DNA of 64,000 bases. Origin: Sclerotinia nivalis. Lineage: Eukaryota; Ascomycota; Leotiomycetes; Helotiales; Sclerotiniaceae. The notes below the pieces were generated by a model. It saw only the letters and a list, made by a program, of their open reading frames with translations, did not search any database and had not been told where the DNA came from. Positions 47,351 through 59,400 of this stretch are shown here, one piece after another. Both the position numbers and the translations under genes were made by a program. Position 1 is the first letter of the stretch. Each line of letters opens with the position of its first letter. The stretch covers positions 2,726,001 through 2,790,000 of the forward strand of contig JAPEIS010000005.1 of assembly GCA_029531795.1 (NCBI GenBank), written 5' to 3'.

Positions 47351-47563
47351 TATCACGGAGGCAGCAGACAGGATAACAGAAATCACTTTTATTGATAAGA
47401 CGTAGCTCGAAGAGCTACGTTTCTATAAAAGGAACGGTTCCTTAAACACATTTATGTGTAGCGCTAGCCCCGACCGGGGCTAGCCTACACTTATCCGAGG
47501 TCCGACTCCTACGGGTCGGAACCCGAGCGGTCTCCGTATACCATATACGGGGACCCCGTGACA
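47351..47563 (-). repeat. 5' LTR of the Ty3/gypsy element
   Basis: 213 bp, the less mutated LTR. It holds perfect inverted repeats: CGTAGCTC-GAA-GAGCTACG, GCTAGCCCC-GA-CCGGGGCTAGC-like, TCCGAC...GTCGGA and CCGTATA-CCA-TATACGG. A purine-rich stretch (47564-47602) follows it outside the element. Confidence 0.92.
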
Positions 47564-47936
47564 AAAAGGGGAAAAGAGAGAAAGGGAAAAAGAAAGAAAG
47601 AAGTGTTATATTCATGATTTCTTTGCCTAGCTACTACCTATGTATCCTTTTTATATATTCCACCCATCTATCCTACACATCCACCCTATCCTCCCTATAT
47701 ATCCAATCCGAACAAATACCACACACACAATCCAATCCTCAGCCACCACCCAAAAACCGAACCCATACTCACCAAACAATATATTCCCATCCCAATATCC
47801 ACATAATACAAATATTACAACTGTCCGGGAAGATATAATAAAGATAAAAGAAATCATCGATGAAGTTCTGTACTCCTTGTCGGTTCCTAATTTTGGTTAA
47901 AGGTTGGTCGGGGCGATGATTCTGGTATAGGATGGG

Positions 47937-48005
47937 GTTTGGAGTTTGGAGTTTGGAGTGTGAAGTGTGAAGTGTGAAGTTTGGAGTTTGGAGTCTGAAG
48001 TCTGG
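47937..48005. repeat. 7-bp minisatellite GTTTGGA with variant GTGTGAA
   Basis: About nine to ten copies, in blocks of GTTTGGA, then GTGTGAA, then GTTTGGA, then GTCTGAA, so the variants spread by local duplication. Confidence 0.88.
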
Positions 48006-48120
48006 ATTTATGGTTCGGGGAGGTCGATGGATTATATTCGATGTTTCCATAAATTCCATATAAAGGATCAAAACCCTACACCCCTATACACAACTTCTAA
48101 TCCACCTAAACCCCACCCCT

Positions 48121-48176
48121 CCCATCTCCCATCTCCCATCTCCCATCTCCCATCTCCCATCTCCCATCTCCCATCT
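48121..48176. repeat. 7-bp minisatellite CCCATCT, eight copies
   Basis: Eight perfect CCCATCT units end about 16 bp from the stop codon of the glycosyltransferase-like gene. They therefore sit in its 3' UTR, where on the transcript they read AGATGGG. Confidence 0.93.
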
Positions 48177-48192
48177 CCTCTCCTCCCATCCC

Positions 48193-49608
48193 CTACCAAT
48201 CCCTCTCCACTCTCCAAGCATCCATCGCCACCAATCCCTGCGCCCTCAAATCACAATCCCTATGACCCCATTTCTCCGCAAAAACTCTTCTCCCATGTTC
48301 AATCAACAATTGAATGCCCCTTTCAAAGCCCTCAGAATCCTTATAATAAGGATCATCCCGACCACCCGTTTGTCTCCCCTGCCACGTATTCCTACCATTT
48401 TTACTGGCGCCCTTCGACCAACCCATATGATCGAGGACCTCTAGAAGTTTTTTCCACGATGCTTGGGCTATGGGTTCATCGTCCTATTGTTTCTTATTTT
48501 TATCCGAGAAGAGGTTTGTTAGTCCTAGATCGCGGGTTTGACGCTTCCTGCTGGGAGCGGTATCGAGTGATGTCTTGGCTTGTTGAGCGAGTTCTTCTTC
48601 AACAAAATTAGGATCAACAAATGAAGGATCCGGTCCCCCTTTCTTTCGATATAAAACTTCAAGATCATCCAAACTACTAGCGACATCCCAAATAGCACCC
48701 GCAGCCCAGTCTCTCATTTCAAATCCTTCCATTGCAAGTCTTTCATGCATATCACAATCTGTACCGTAGAAAGGTATTAGGGTATCCCAACCTCTAACTT
48801 TTTGATATGATTCCGTGTTAACGAGCGCGAGACGATCGTAGGAGAAAAATTCGAGGGCCCACGGTGTTACGACTCCTGTTTCGGGGTTGGGAGCTGTTAC
48901 GTTGCGGAGAGCGGAGACGCAGTGATCGTATAGGGACTGGAAATTTGTAGGTGAAGGATTAAGATCATCTGGATGGGCATCTAACCATCGATCTTCAAAT
49001 GAGAGGACGACGACATCCATATGACTCCAAAAATAAGCTGGCCATTCGTTTTCGATGGCTGTCCATAAGAAATAGTTTTGTACTTGGGCGAAAGTGAGTA
49101 GAGTAGGTGTTATGAGGATGTTCACACCAAGCATATTTAAACGGGTATGATTAAGGAAGAAAGGGTTTTGAAGAGATATTTGTCCATCTTTATTTGAATT
49201 CATAACACCCGTATTCTCGACCACATATATATCCGAAGGAGGCCATCCTGCTGTAATATAAGAAACAACAACTTGTTGAAGAAGACGCCAATTCCTCGTA
49301 AATCCAATGAGAAGAGGAGTTTTCTCAGGAACATGTGGATTTGGAGGTTGATTCCATTTTGGAATTGGAGGAAGTTCTGAAGCTGAATGTGCATTCAAAG
49401 CTAGAGGAAAATTATCGACTATAGGATGACTTTTTGGTGGCTTGTAGGGTTTGTATTTTGGATGTTTTGGTCCAGTTTCGATTGGTTCGGATGAAACAAG
49501 AGATGTGAGTGACCTTAAATTATTTCGTAGATAAAATCCAGTGAGTAGTATGGTTGAGGCTACAAATACACTAAGTAGCATATAGCGCTGGCGTAAAGTG
49601 ATTGACAT
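48193..49608 (-). CDS. Type II membrane glycosyltransferase-like protein
   Basis: Two exons (48543-49608 and 48193-48467) give 446 residues. A short cytosolic tail precedes one membrane helix (MLLSVFVASTILLTGFYL), the layout of Golgi type II enzymes. The luminal part has a Rossmann-like start (PLLIGFTRNWRLLQQVV, DIYVVENTG), a possible metal site (SHMDVVVLSFEDRW), FYGTDCDMHERL and the end DAWRVERDW, features I associate with fungal glycosyltransferase-like proteins. Donor and acceptor sugars cannot be inferred. If the intron is not removed the frame ends at 48484 and loses the conserved C-terminal ~90 residues. The donor GTCAAA is weak, but the ACTAAC branch point is good and the phases agree. 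Confidence 0.78.
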
Positions 49609-50762
49609 GTTTGCAATCTACTCATGGAATGAAGATGAGAATGATCGGAATGTGAAGAGATAGAAACATGCCAGTACTACGATTATGAAGGATTACAAAA
49701 AGACATATCAAATAGCAAATAGATTTCAAACCTAATTACAGGAGGCATCCATAATTTGAAATAGGAGAGAGAAAACATATTCCTTTACTATGGTTTGAAA
49801 GAACAAAGCCTTACGAATCCCACTAAGGAACGCAAATGCATCCTCCTGATGTCACAAACCGTTTGAATGCATTCTGCACGCCAAGGACAAACGGACTGAC
49901 CAGAAAATATCCCCATCCGGCAATAGAAATCCTTTCAAAAACTCATCTAGATCTTCTGTTGGCGCTGACATGTTGATAGTCGTATGGAGTAGACAGGAAC
50001 GACATAATAATATCCCCTGCACTCTGACCACAACGAGGCTCGTGTATTTCAATTCCATTTTTTACGTACGTTCCTGGCGGCACAGTTTGAATCCAGTTGG
50101 CTATTACCGTAGATCTAATATGATACCAGCACAGAAATTCTGATACCTAGCCTTTCTATAATAAGATTTTAGCCCCGGAGAGATCATCACACTCGTGCAG
50201 TATCGGATTGAATATATATTTAGGCATCAAAAGCTGACCGATGATCTCGCGCTGGTACCCGAATTGAGATTTTTGGAGGTTGATTGCTGAGTAGAGGCAA
50301 TCAATTCAAAATGGTTGTCGTAGGTCAATGAGGTAGGTTTTGGGTTCACCTTGAAATTTACCGACTACGAATCATGCCCTGCGCTTACCTTGTACAATCT
50401 ATATCACCCCCCTTATTGAGCACAATGTCAGATACCTAGGTACTTGTGTATGAATTACCCCGAACGCAGGATTCTACTTTTCCATTCACCCTATCCTTTC
50501 GGAATATAATTTTATTTGAGCAAAGATTCTCTGCTTTGAAGCCATTTATTCTTCATATTAAATTGAATTGTAATTGAGAGAAGCCAACGCGGCTCCTCAA
50601 CATACATATTCTAAGCATAAAGTTCGTGAAATATTCCTCCAATAGCCAAGTCGGAGCAAGGAATTTATTCTTCTGGTATGAGCGAACTCCATCAACTCCT
50701 GCTCTGATATCAAAGTACTCTCTTGATGATTCTCCTATTGATAGCACATGCTTTACATGTGG
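49609..50762. other. Intergenic, no gene supported
   Basis: About 1.15 kb. A 68-codon reverse frame (49852-50058) contains a polar N-terminus after an internal Met but matches nothing I know. The rest is AT-rich flank. Confidence 0.45.
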
Positions 50763-52265
50763 TCATGATGCGAACACTCGAACAACCTGGTCTACACATC
50801 CTGTCGCAATAACACACCTGATGCTTACTTTTGCATCCTCTTTCTTTGTCGCCCCATTCCCATTCTTGATTGAAGTTCCTACTCCATTTTCCCCATTGAG
50901 GAGAGGAGCATCCTTAATAACGCTTGGAGCCCATCTCATACAACTGACGAAATGCCCATGCGCATCACTTATCGTCTTCACACATTTTCCTTCCTGGGCA
51001 AGATCCCAACACCTCAATGTTCTATCATCTGCTACACTTAGCAAGTATTTTCCACCAGGATGAAAAACCAGAGCTCTAATCCAATTGTCATGACCAATTA
51101 GTGTCTTGATCAATGTACCCCGAGCATCCCATATTCGAATACTCTTGTCTCGAGCTCCCGTAGCGATATATTCGGCGGAACTGCTTGCTGCAGGTGGTTT
51201 CTTTAATCCTGCCATAGCGGCGAGATGAGGGTAACTTGCCGGTGGTGCAAATACACAACATTCGATCGTATTCTCATGACCCAACAAAGTTGCCTTTGGT
51301 TCTCCTGATGAAGCATCCCAAATTCTTGCAGTCTGATCCACTCCAGCGGATAAAAGCCATCGACCATCATAAGAAGGTGCTACATCACGAACCCAATCCG
51401 CATGTCCTCGAACGGTTTTGACACAATATCCTGTAGAAACATCCCATATCCGTAAAGTTTTGTCTCGACTTGCTGATACTAAAAGGTTTCCTGATGAAGG
51501 TGACCCAGCTGCCCCACTAGGTATGAATCGTACGGCTGAAACGGAATGATCGTGTCCAGGCAATGTGCGGATATTTTTATACTGATCGCTTGGGTCCCAT
51601 AATTTGATGGTAAGATCACTGGAGCATGATGCCAGTAATGTTCCTCCTCTAGGGCCACCGAAATCAACATCCAGTACCGCTCTTGTATGTCCTTTAACAG
51701 TGAGTTCTAATTCTCCAAGCTCCCAATCCCAAATTTTGATTGTGCAATCCTCCGAACCTGATGCCAATGATGAAAATACTGGATGAAACGCAACACATGT
51801 AATTGCTTCCCTGTGCGATTGAAGGTTATGCCTGGCTGGTGATTTTGGTAGCCAAGCTGTAGGATCGGTATTTCGGTTTGATAGAGACGTAGGTGTTGCA
51901 TTGTCGATTTCACTTTGTAAAGCTGTGTTTCTCGATTCGAGATCCATTATCTATTTCCCAATAATCAGTAAAGGACTCTTGTTGAGCTTGGTATCACGTA
52001 TCCCCACCTTCTTTTGTAACCGCACCACACTTGTCCATTTCTTCTCCAGTAAACCTTCATATTTCTTACTCGTGGCAGAATCGAAGCTTTCACCGATGTC
52101 AAGTTCTTCTCGTAACGTCGCGGCACTGTGTAAAAGGTTCGCTGAGTTAAGGTATGCTATCATGGACTTGTGCCTGCGGAGTAATATTAGCCATCTAGAG
52201 AATGTGATGAAGATAAGTTCAACTCACAGCTCCTCGGCCTGCCGCGACGTCAGAAGTTGGCTCAT
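50763..52265 (-). CDS. nudF: Nuclear distribution protein NudF / PAC1 (LIS1 homologue)
   Basis: Three exons (52228-52265, 52008-52173, 50763-51950) give 463 residues. The N-terminus [21 protein letters not shown] is a LisH dimerisation motif, followed by a coiled coil ([21 protein letters not shown]). Seven WD40 repeats come next, with blade motifs such as [36 protein letters not shown] and [11 protein letters not shown]. The protein regulates cytoplasmic dynein at microtubule plus ends and is needed for nuclear migration in hyphae. The length matches family members of 430-470 residues. A short insertion between blades 5 and 6 ([15 protein letters not shown]) is common in fungi. It lies divergent to the TOG-protein gene. 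Confidence 0.96.
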
Positions 52266-53618
52266 GTTGAATTATTGTATGCGATACATGAAGTTGAATG
52301 CGAAAATGATGTTAACTTCTTCCGAGGCGAAGCATGCGCCTGGCAAGCGAAATGTTAAAGTTCGTTTCTTGTCTCCGATATCTGATAATGATCTTTTTCT
52401 TTTTTTTGGGGGGGGGGGGGCGTAGATATGTAATCTGTTGTGATTTTTATGCCTTTACCTTTTCGATTTACACGTCTGCACACGCTTGCACACGCTTTTG
52501 CACACGTCCTTCTTCACGTAGGGGTAAGGTTAAGGGTATGGGCTACACTTTATTTATGCTTGGAAGCGCGGGGTGTCCACAACTTTTTGTTTTGACGATA
52601 GGCGGTAGGTAGGGCAGAACAGAAGTTCTTTCTTTACAACTGAATCAAAATGAGGATGTTCCATAGATTTGTAGGTATATGGAGAACCTTCTTTGAAGCT
52701 TGATGATGAAACAGTAGGTATATGTGTGTAGGTATTGTGCATTAATTTGTTACATTTGTTACATTTATGATGTTTTTGATATCACTAGAACGATAAGGAG
52801 TTGAATGGGATATTTTGGAAATATTTTTAATGATCCTTTTACTAGGTAACCTTAGTAGTATGTTGACATCCATTCACAATAATTTCTGAAGGCGTTTTAC
52901 AGGTTCCTAGTAGGTAGTAGTTATGCTTCTTTTCACCCTGACTGGCTGACACATCATGAAGAGTACCTAAGTGCACTAGCCAATCTACAGGGGTTTATCG
53001 AAATCGCGGTTGTTACGGTTACGCTGACAGGACTGCCCTTTCTTAAAATTTGGCGGAAAGTCAACAACACAACGCATCAATTTATCAATTTGATCATTCT
53101 TGTTGCTTGAGCCACAAACTAAACCGTACCGTACTTTGATTTGATTTATAAATTCAAATCCCATGGGTAGAATTTACTATTTATTGCTTTGATATATTAC
53201 AAGAGACCCCCCCCCATCAACATCAAGAACTTCTTTACATTCATATAGATAATTCTATAAAATCCCACCCAGATCATATCATATCATATCATATCATATC
53301 ATATCATATCATTCAATAAAAAACACCCCAAATACTTCCTTTTCCTCCTTTGAAATTTTACCCCACGACCATAAACTTCTTCTCATTTTTGCGCACAACT
53401 TCAATTTGGTAGGTACCCTCCTTTGCTCTTTCCTATATGCCATAATGATGGATCTTCACAATATGCGACACCTCAATTTACTTCTCCATTGTATGCTTGG
53501 GAATGGAGAAGCATCCCGAGCCCCTCCATTATCAATGTCTTTACCAAAGCTAAAGCTAACCAAACGGATAGCCACTGGAAAGTTACCGCAGACCCCTTCA
53601 AAAATTACAGCAGCCAAG
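52266..53618. promoter_or_regulatory. Divergent region between nudF and the TOG-protein gene
   Basis: About 1.35 kb. It contains a run of 13 G after T8 (52400-52420) near nudF and an (ATATC)8 repeat near the TOG gene. The first part of the TOG leader (about 53400-53618) has open frames in phase with the main ORF, but no conserved protein. Confidence 0.5.
53273..53313. repeat. (ATATC)8 microsatellite
   Basis: Eight perfect pentamers about 300 bp upstream of the TOG-protein start. Confidence 0.93.
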
Positions 53619-56416
53619 ATGGCAGAGCAAGAAGAAGATTTCAGTTCTTTGCCCCTCCCAGATAGATTTCAACATAAGGTATTATCGCCCTAACTCTCCC
53701 GCTTGCGCCATCCATCCCTTCCAACTGGTCACACAGATAGACTAATCTTTATACTTGATGATAGATATGGAAAGTTAGGAAGGCAGCATATGAAGATGCA
53801 GCAAAGCAATTCGAAATCACACCAGATGAACATGATCCAGTTTTTAGGCCATTCCTCAACGATCCTGGATTATGGAAGGGAGCGGTGGCAGATTCGAACG
53901 TTGCGGCACAACAAGATGGTATCGCGGCATTATGCGCCTTCCTCAAGTTCGGTGGACGTGAGCATTGTACCAGAACACGAAGTCATACATTAACTTCCTT
54001 GGTCGAGAAGGGATTGAGTTCAACAAGAGCTGCTACCAAAGCATCTGCCCTCGAAGCCCTGTTATTATATGTCGAATTGGATGTAGCTGCTCCTGTCATT
54101 GAAGAGCTTCTTCCCGCATTATCGCATAAACAACCAAAAATCGTTGCAGCTACAGTGGCCGCATTGACTGAAATATATCACAACTATGGATGCAAGACAG
54201 TGGATCCTAAACCAGTTCTCAAAATCCTTCCAAAACCATTCGGTCATGCAGATAAGAATGTACGTGCGGAAGCTACAAAGCTGGCTGCCGAGTTCTATAG
54301 ATGGTTACGAGAAGCCATGAAACCAATGTTTTGGGGAGATCTCAAGCCAACGCAACAAGCGGATATGGAAGCTCAATTCGAAAAAATCAAAGGAGAACCA
54401 GCGCCGAAACAAGAACGATTTCTCAGATCACAACAAGTAGCAATGTCTAACGCGCCTCCCCCGGGTGAAGGTGATGCGGAAGAGGAGGATGAATTGGAGG
54501 CTGAAACAGTCGAAGTTGATGTATTTGACTTAGCCGAACCGCAAGATGTGTTATCCAAGGTCCCTGCAAATTTCCACGAACAATTGGCCTCGTCGAAATG
54601 GAAAGAACGAAAGGAAGCACTAGAGGCTCTATACGCCTGTCTTAATGTTCCCAGAATTAAGGACGCCGACTATGGTTTAATAGTTCATGGTCTAGCAAAG
54701 TGTATGAAGGACGCCAATATTGCAGTGGTCACCCAAGCTGCACAGTGTGTTGAAGTTTTGGCTCAAGGTTTACGAAAGGGGTTTACCAAATACAGATCCG
54801 TTATTCAGAGCCCTATCATGGAAAGATTGAAGGAGAAGAAGGCATCCGTCTCCGATGCCCTCGGCGCAGCACTAGATCAGGTGTTTGCAGCAACCAGTTT
54901 GACCGAATGCTTGGAGGAAACTTTAGAGTTCTTGAAACATAAGAATCCTCAAGTCAAAGAGGGAACTGTTAAGTTTTTGATTAGGTCGCTCAGGACAACT
55001 CGAGAAGCTCCTTCCAAAGCAGAAGTTGGCCAGATCTCAGAAGCCGCAAAGAAGTTACTTGCCGAGTCGAGTGAGTTATTGAGATCTAGTGGAGCTGAAG
55101 TCTTGGGTACAGTCATGAAGATTATGGGCGAGCGTGCAATGGGACCACATCTTGAAGGACTGGACGATATTCGGAAAACAAAGATCAAGGAATTTTTCGA
55201 TACTGCAGAAGTCAAGGCAAAGGATAAGCCTAAGCCTCCACCGGCCCCTGTAGCACCTAAAGCCGCCCCGGTGGCCGCACCTAAGAAGATGGTAAAGAAG
55301 GTAGCCGCAAAGAAACCACCTCCAGCCCCAAGTCCATACGCCCAACAACCTCCGTTAGAGCCCCAGCCAACAGCAAAAAGTGCCGCTGGATTAAAGAAGC
55401 CATCTGGTCTTGGATTGAAACCACCTGGAAAAAAAGCAGTACCCCCAGCACTTGCGTCACCCAAACGTGCCGTCCCGCCACCAGCTCCGGCGGAAGAAGA
55501 GGCTCCACCTCCACCTCGTGTAGGTCTAGGCCGTGGCTTGGCTGGTCGATCGTTAGCAAAAGCACCGGCCGCTAATGCAGCTCCTCGTATGTCCTCGATG
55601 TCGCCTCCACCGAATGACGGTTTGACTGCTCAGGAAAGAGCTGAGCTGGAAGAATTGCGACTGGACAAAGATCGATTATTACGCCAAGCCGATGAATTAC
55701 GCCAAGAACGTTCACGACTTAATTCAGAAATTCAAGAATTGAAGAATCAAAATGCACAGCTAATTGAGGATCACACACGAGATGTTTTATCTATCAAAGC
55801 AAAGGAAACCCAACTTGTTCGCTCCAGAGCAGATGCCGAAACGGCCGAAGCAATGTGTGCGCAGTTAAGGAGGGAGCAAAACAGGTTAAAGCATGCTTTA
55901 TCAGCCGCTGAAAGAGCTAACAATCATAGCCCATCGAGAGGATTATCAAGCCCCGGACGTGATGGTGCCCATGATGAAGCTGGAATATACCGTGATTCTA
56001 TGTATGGTGCTCCTTCAGATGGGGGGCGCCAAGATTATAGAAGCCGCCCTCGCATGTCTATAGCATCATCAATCGGAGAAGAGAAAGAAAACGGAGCTGG
56101 CGCTTATGGCCGCAACATGTTAAGTCCTGATTTGGAACCTGCGAGTAATGGAAGATCAAGTGCTGCCAGTGGTAGTGGCAGGGCTAGTCCGGCACCACTT
56201 TCTTACACAAGTGACCGCATGTCTAGAGCTGGTGGTGTTGTTAGTGGCAATGGAACAGGAGTGGAGAGCTGGAAGAGGGCTGCCGAGGTCACAAGTGCTT
56301 TAAAGGCAAAAATTGAGCTAATGAAGGTAAGATCTTCACACATATGCTTACATTCCGTTTTCAAGGTACTAATTACAATTTTTTTATAGGCACGACAAAA
56401 CATATCAAAACATTAA
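53619..56416 (+). CDS. stu2: TOG-domain microtubule polymerase, Stu2/Alp14/XMAP215 family
   Basis: Three exons (53619-53678, 53765-56326, 56390-56416) give 882 residues. TOG1 covers about residues 10-230, with the tubulin-contact first loop as HKIWKVRKAAYEDA. TOG2 covers about 260-500 (SSKWKERKEALEALY). An acidic linker joins them. A Lys/Pro/Ala-rich basic region binding the microtubule lattice follows (about 500-590), then a coiled coil (ERAELEELRLDKDRLLRQA) for dimerisation and a Ser-rich tail with a last short helix (VTSALKAKIELMK). Two TOG domains plus a dimerising coiled coil is the fungal layout. The final exon codes for only eight residues. ATG in AAG-ATG-G context was chosen; upstream in-frame sequence lacks conserved features. 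Confidence 0.95.
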
Positions 56417-59400
56417 GAATATAGAATTCATATATTTAATCAGCCAAGGATAGAACAGGCATTGAGATGGTTGGGCAGATGGCGAAAAGGAAAGGAAAGG
56501 CTTATTTGGCATTGATCAAACGGTGTTCATGGTCGTGCTTGGTATTTTTCTTATGGTTGGGGTGGCATCCTCTGTCTTGGTGCATATAAGGGGTTTTATT
56601 TGTCGCCGTAGACGAGGCGAGGCGAATGCGAGAATGAGGCGAAACGAGATTATGCTCACATGCTGTGTTCTGTATGCATGGTCGTGGCTGGCTATGATTG
56701 TACTATATTGTACTTTACTGTAAGAAGCGCAGCGCATCTGTTTGACCAGAAGTCATGTGCGTAAATATACGTACGTGTTTATAGGTCATGGATGGATGTT
56801 ACGCATCTCATCTCCTTGGTTGCTTACTTGCTTGCTGCGTAGTGATTTTTTCTCTTTCCTTCAATGATACCACGGAATGAAAAATATTATTCTTTTAAAA
56901 GAGCATTAAATGAAAACGGGATATTGTGAATTTGTGACTGAACTTACACAGGAAAGAAACCCTGGAATTTGGTAGTGGTGGGTTGGTTGTTGGCTGTTGT
57001 GTGACGGTTCGTATTACACGACATGGGATGATGATGTATTATGGATGTATGTGTGCATGGATGGATATGCATCCTTCAAGGGTCTGCCTGCTTTGGCGTG
57101 CATACGGTTTTTGAAGTGTTTTGAATAGGATGGGATGGATGTATGATGCTTGATTTGGATTGGATTTGGGTTTGGGTTTGGAATTAGGATAGGGATTGGG
57201 ATTAGGATTGGGATTAGGATGGGAGAATTGGGAGAATTTGGTTCTGTTTGTAGAGATGTATGTATGATGTATATAGTATATAAGATTATAATATAGTTGG
57301 GTTGGAATGAGATTGTTATAGGAGAATTAAGTACTGTATTCTGGTTGTCGAGATGTATATATGTGTGTATATGAATAATATATTTCTACAATATAATTTA
57401 ATCCTGTATATAATACAATGCAGTAAATAAGTATATATAAAAATAAACAAGAATCGTATACGGAGTATATTCTTCGGAGATATGTGTGACGGGATGGAGC
57501 GGGACGGGATGGATGGGATGGGATGTATACATGTATATATGCATACTACGCTGGTAGTTATATATTCTCCGGCCGGGAGATGGTGAGGTGCGGGTAAGAT
57601 GGGTGAGAAGGAAGGTAAGAGAGAGGTGAGGGGGAGAGGGATGGGGTTGGAGATTGGAATGGGGAATTGGAATGAGGCATAAGGCATGAGGAAAGAGGGA
57701 ATGGTGTGTGAATTCGAGGTTCATTCACGGAGACTCGGAACATCAGAAAAGGGAAAAAATATAGTAGTAGTGAAGCTTATCAAGATATAGTTACAGGAAT
57801 CATGAAAGAGCTAGGGTTATAGATGGATTAGAGAGGTTATATTTATATTAAGATTTTAATCGTATTATTATTTGAGTGTTTATGAGATAGGATATATAAT
57901 CGACCGGTACAAGATAGAGGAAAAAAATTCTAGATATTTAAATTCAAACTTATTAAAGCTCTTTAATGATTAAATCTGTACTGAGTTATTAAGGAATTTT
58001 ATATTACGAGATCTGAATATATTGGTTCGGTGTGTGAATTACAGTCCACCGTGATAGAATGAAAGTATAATTTCTATTTAATTATCAATATTTTATATTA
58101 GCACTCAAGAGTATAAGCTTGAGAGATCTAGAGAAGTAATATATACGTAAGTAAATATTGTCAACAAAGAAAAAATACCGAGTGGGATAAACAATTCGGA
58201 ATATAAAATCCTTTGAAGAAAGTTCGAGGGATGAGATAGAGTAACTAGGTAGATGGGGCCATGTTCTAGAAGTTTTTTAGATGAATCCTTCGAGAATGGT
58301 GATAAGAGACCTGAGTTTACGGGTACAGCAAAGGTACGTAGGTACATACACAGTGTCTATCTATCTACTTCTTATATATCTCGTCTCGTAACTAATATCG
58401 TATATAGAATAGTACAGTATATACAAAAGAGGAAACGAGATGTGAGAAAAGTAGTTCGCATACATCATATGTAATTCTATAATTCTATCCCGCCCTCAAA
58501 AAATCCCTTCCTTCAATAACCATCGATCCTTAACCTTACCAAGTCAGGAATTTTACAGAATTTCCAAAAACCTTTCTTTAAACATCAAGATTAAATTGAA
58601 CTCAATTAAAAATAATCAAATCTTCCAGAATATCCCAATGGGGTAAGGGGTGAACATGTGAGCTGATGTGCAGAACGTCACATCGCATCGCATCATATCA
58701 CAACGGTCGGACATGACATTGGTAAGGTTTAGGGTGAAGGACAGGGGAGAGGGAAAGCCTGGGGTCATCCGAAATGAATAAATGAATGCTGGCTGGCACA
58801 TGATAACTTTGTTTGTTTGGGTAGGGTCGTAATTATGGTGAGATGCGGCACGGGTATTTGGAAGATTCAACGGTGTTGTATTGGGGGTTTCGTTTGCCGT
58901 ATTGGATGGATGTATGCAATTGATGTTTGAGGGGAAGGGGAAGAGAGGTTGGAAGATTGGAGGGTTGGATGGAGTTACCTATTTAGATTGGTGCTGGATA
59001 AGGTTGTTGATTGTGGTAAACAAATGGATCAAGGGACAAGTATAATTAGGTATATGTATCGCTCCCGATTGATACACCAAGCCTCACCAAAATCCCATCA
59101 GCCACCTAAGCTTTCCCATGATGGCAATGCAATTCGCATGATAGGTTACTAGTTCCCTAAAATATCTGCACCATCACTATCTGATACAGCGATAATCATA
59201 AAGAGGCATTGGATCCGTGAATAACCTGGGAATAGGAACATGGAAGTCGTTGAACGGGTGGTCTAGTTTGGTACCGAATGTATGCCTAGCTGGCAATGGA
59301 TGATGGGCGCTGCATATTTGGGGGCGGTATTAAAAAGGGGGGTATGTAATCTTATGTAATCTTAAGGCAAGGGATCTTTTGTTTGGATAAGTGAGTGAGG

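Larger units (their letters stand above)
45699..47563 (-). mobile_element. Internally deleted, RIP-like mutated Ty3/gypsy LTR retrotransposon (chromovirus-like)
   Basis: Two 213-bp direct repeats bound 1439 bp of internal DNA. Read on the reverse strand the LTR starts TGTYACGG. The bases just before the 3' LTR read AAGGAGGAAGG, a good polypurine tract. The internal region holds only the end of pol: the zinc-finger end (ELFSRNYYW), the integrase core ([32 protein letters not shown]) and then a chromodomain-like segment (YTIRWIGYN), all broken by stops. After the 5' LTR there is no primer-binding site; gag, protease, RT and most of RNase H are missing, so a large internal deletion removed them. 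I see no clear target-site duplication. The element cannot move by itself. Confidence 0.9.
47564..48192. other. Repeat-rich flank of the retrotransposon
   Basis: About 630 bp with a 39-bp purine-only-like tract (47564-47602) and two 7-bp minisatellites listed separately. No gene; it also carries the 3' flank of the glycosyltransferase-like gene. Confidence 0.5.

Noticed and set aside
54949..55464. 171-codon reverse frame opposite the TOG protein
   Set aside because: It is an antisense shadow of a Lys/Pro/Ala-rich region, with Gly/Phe/Ala composition and no motif.
57150..57225. Telomere or chromosome end
   Set aside because: Units are not exact TTAGGG, and unique sequence follows for 6.8 kb.
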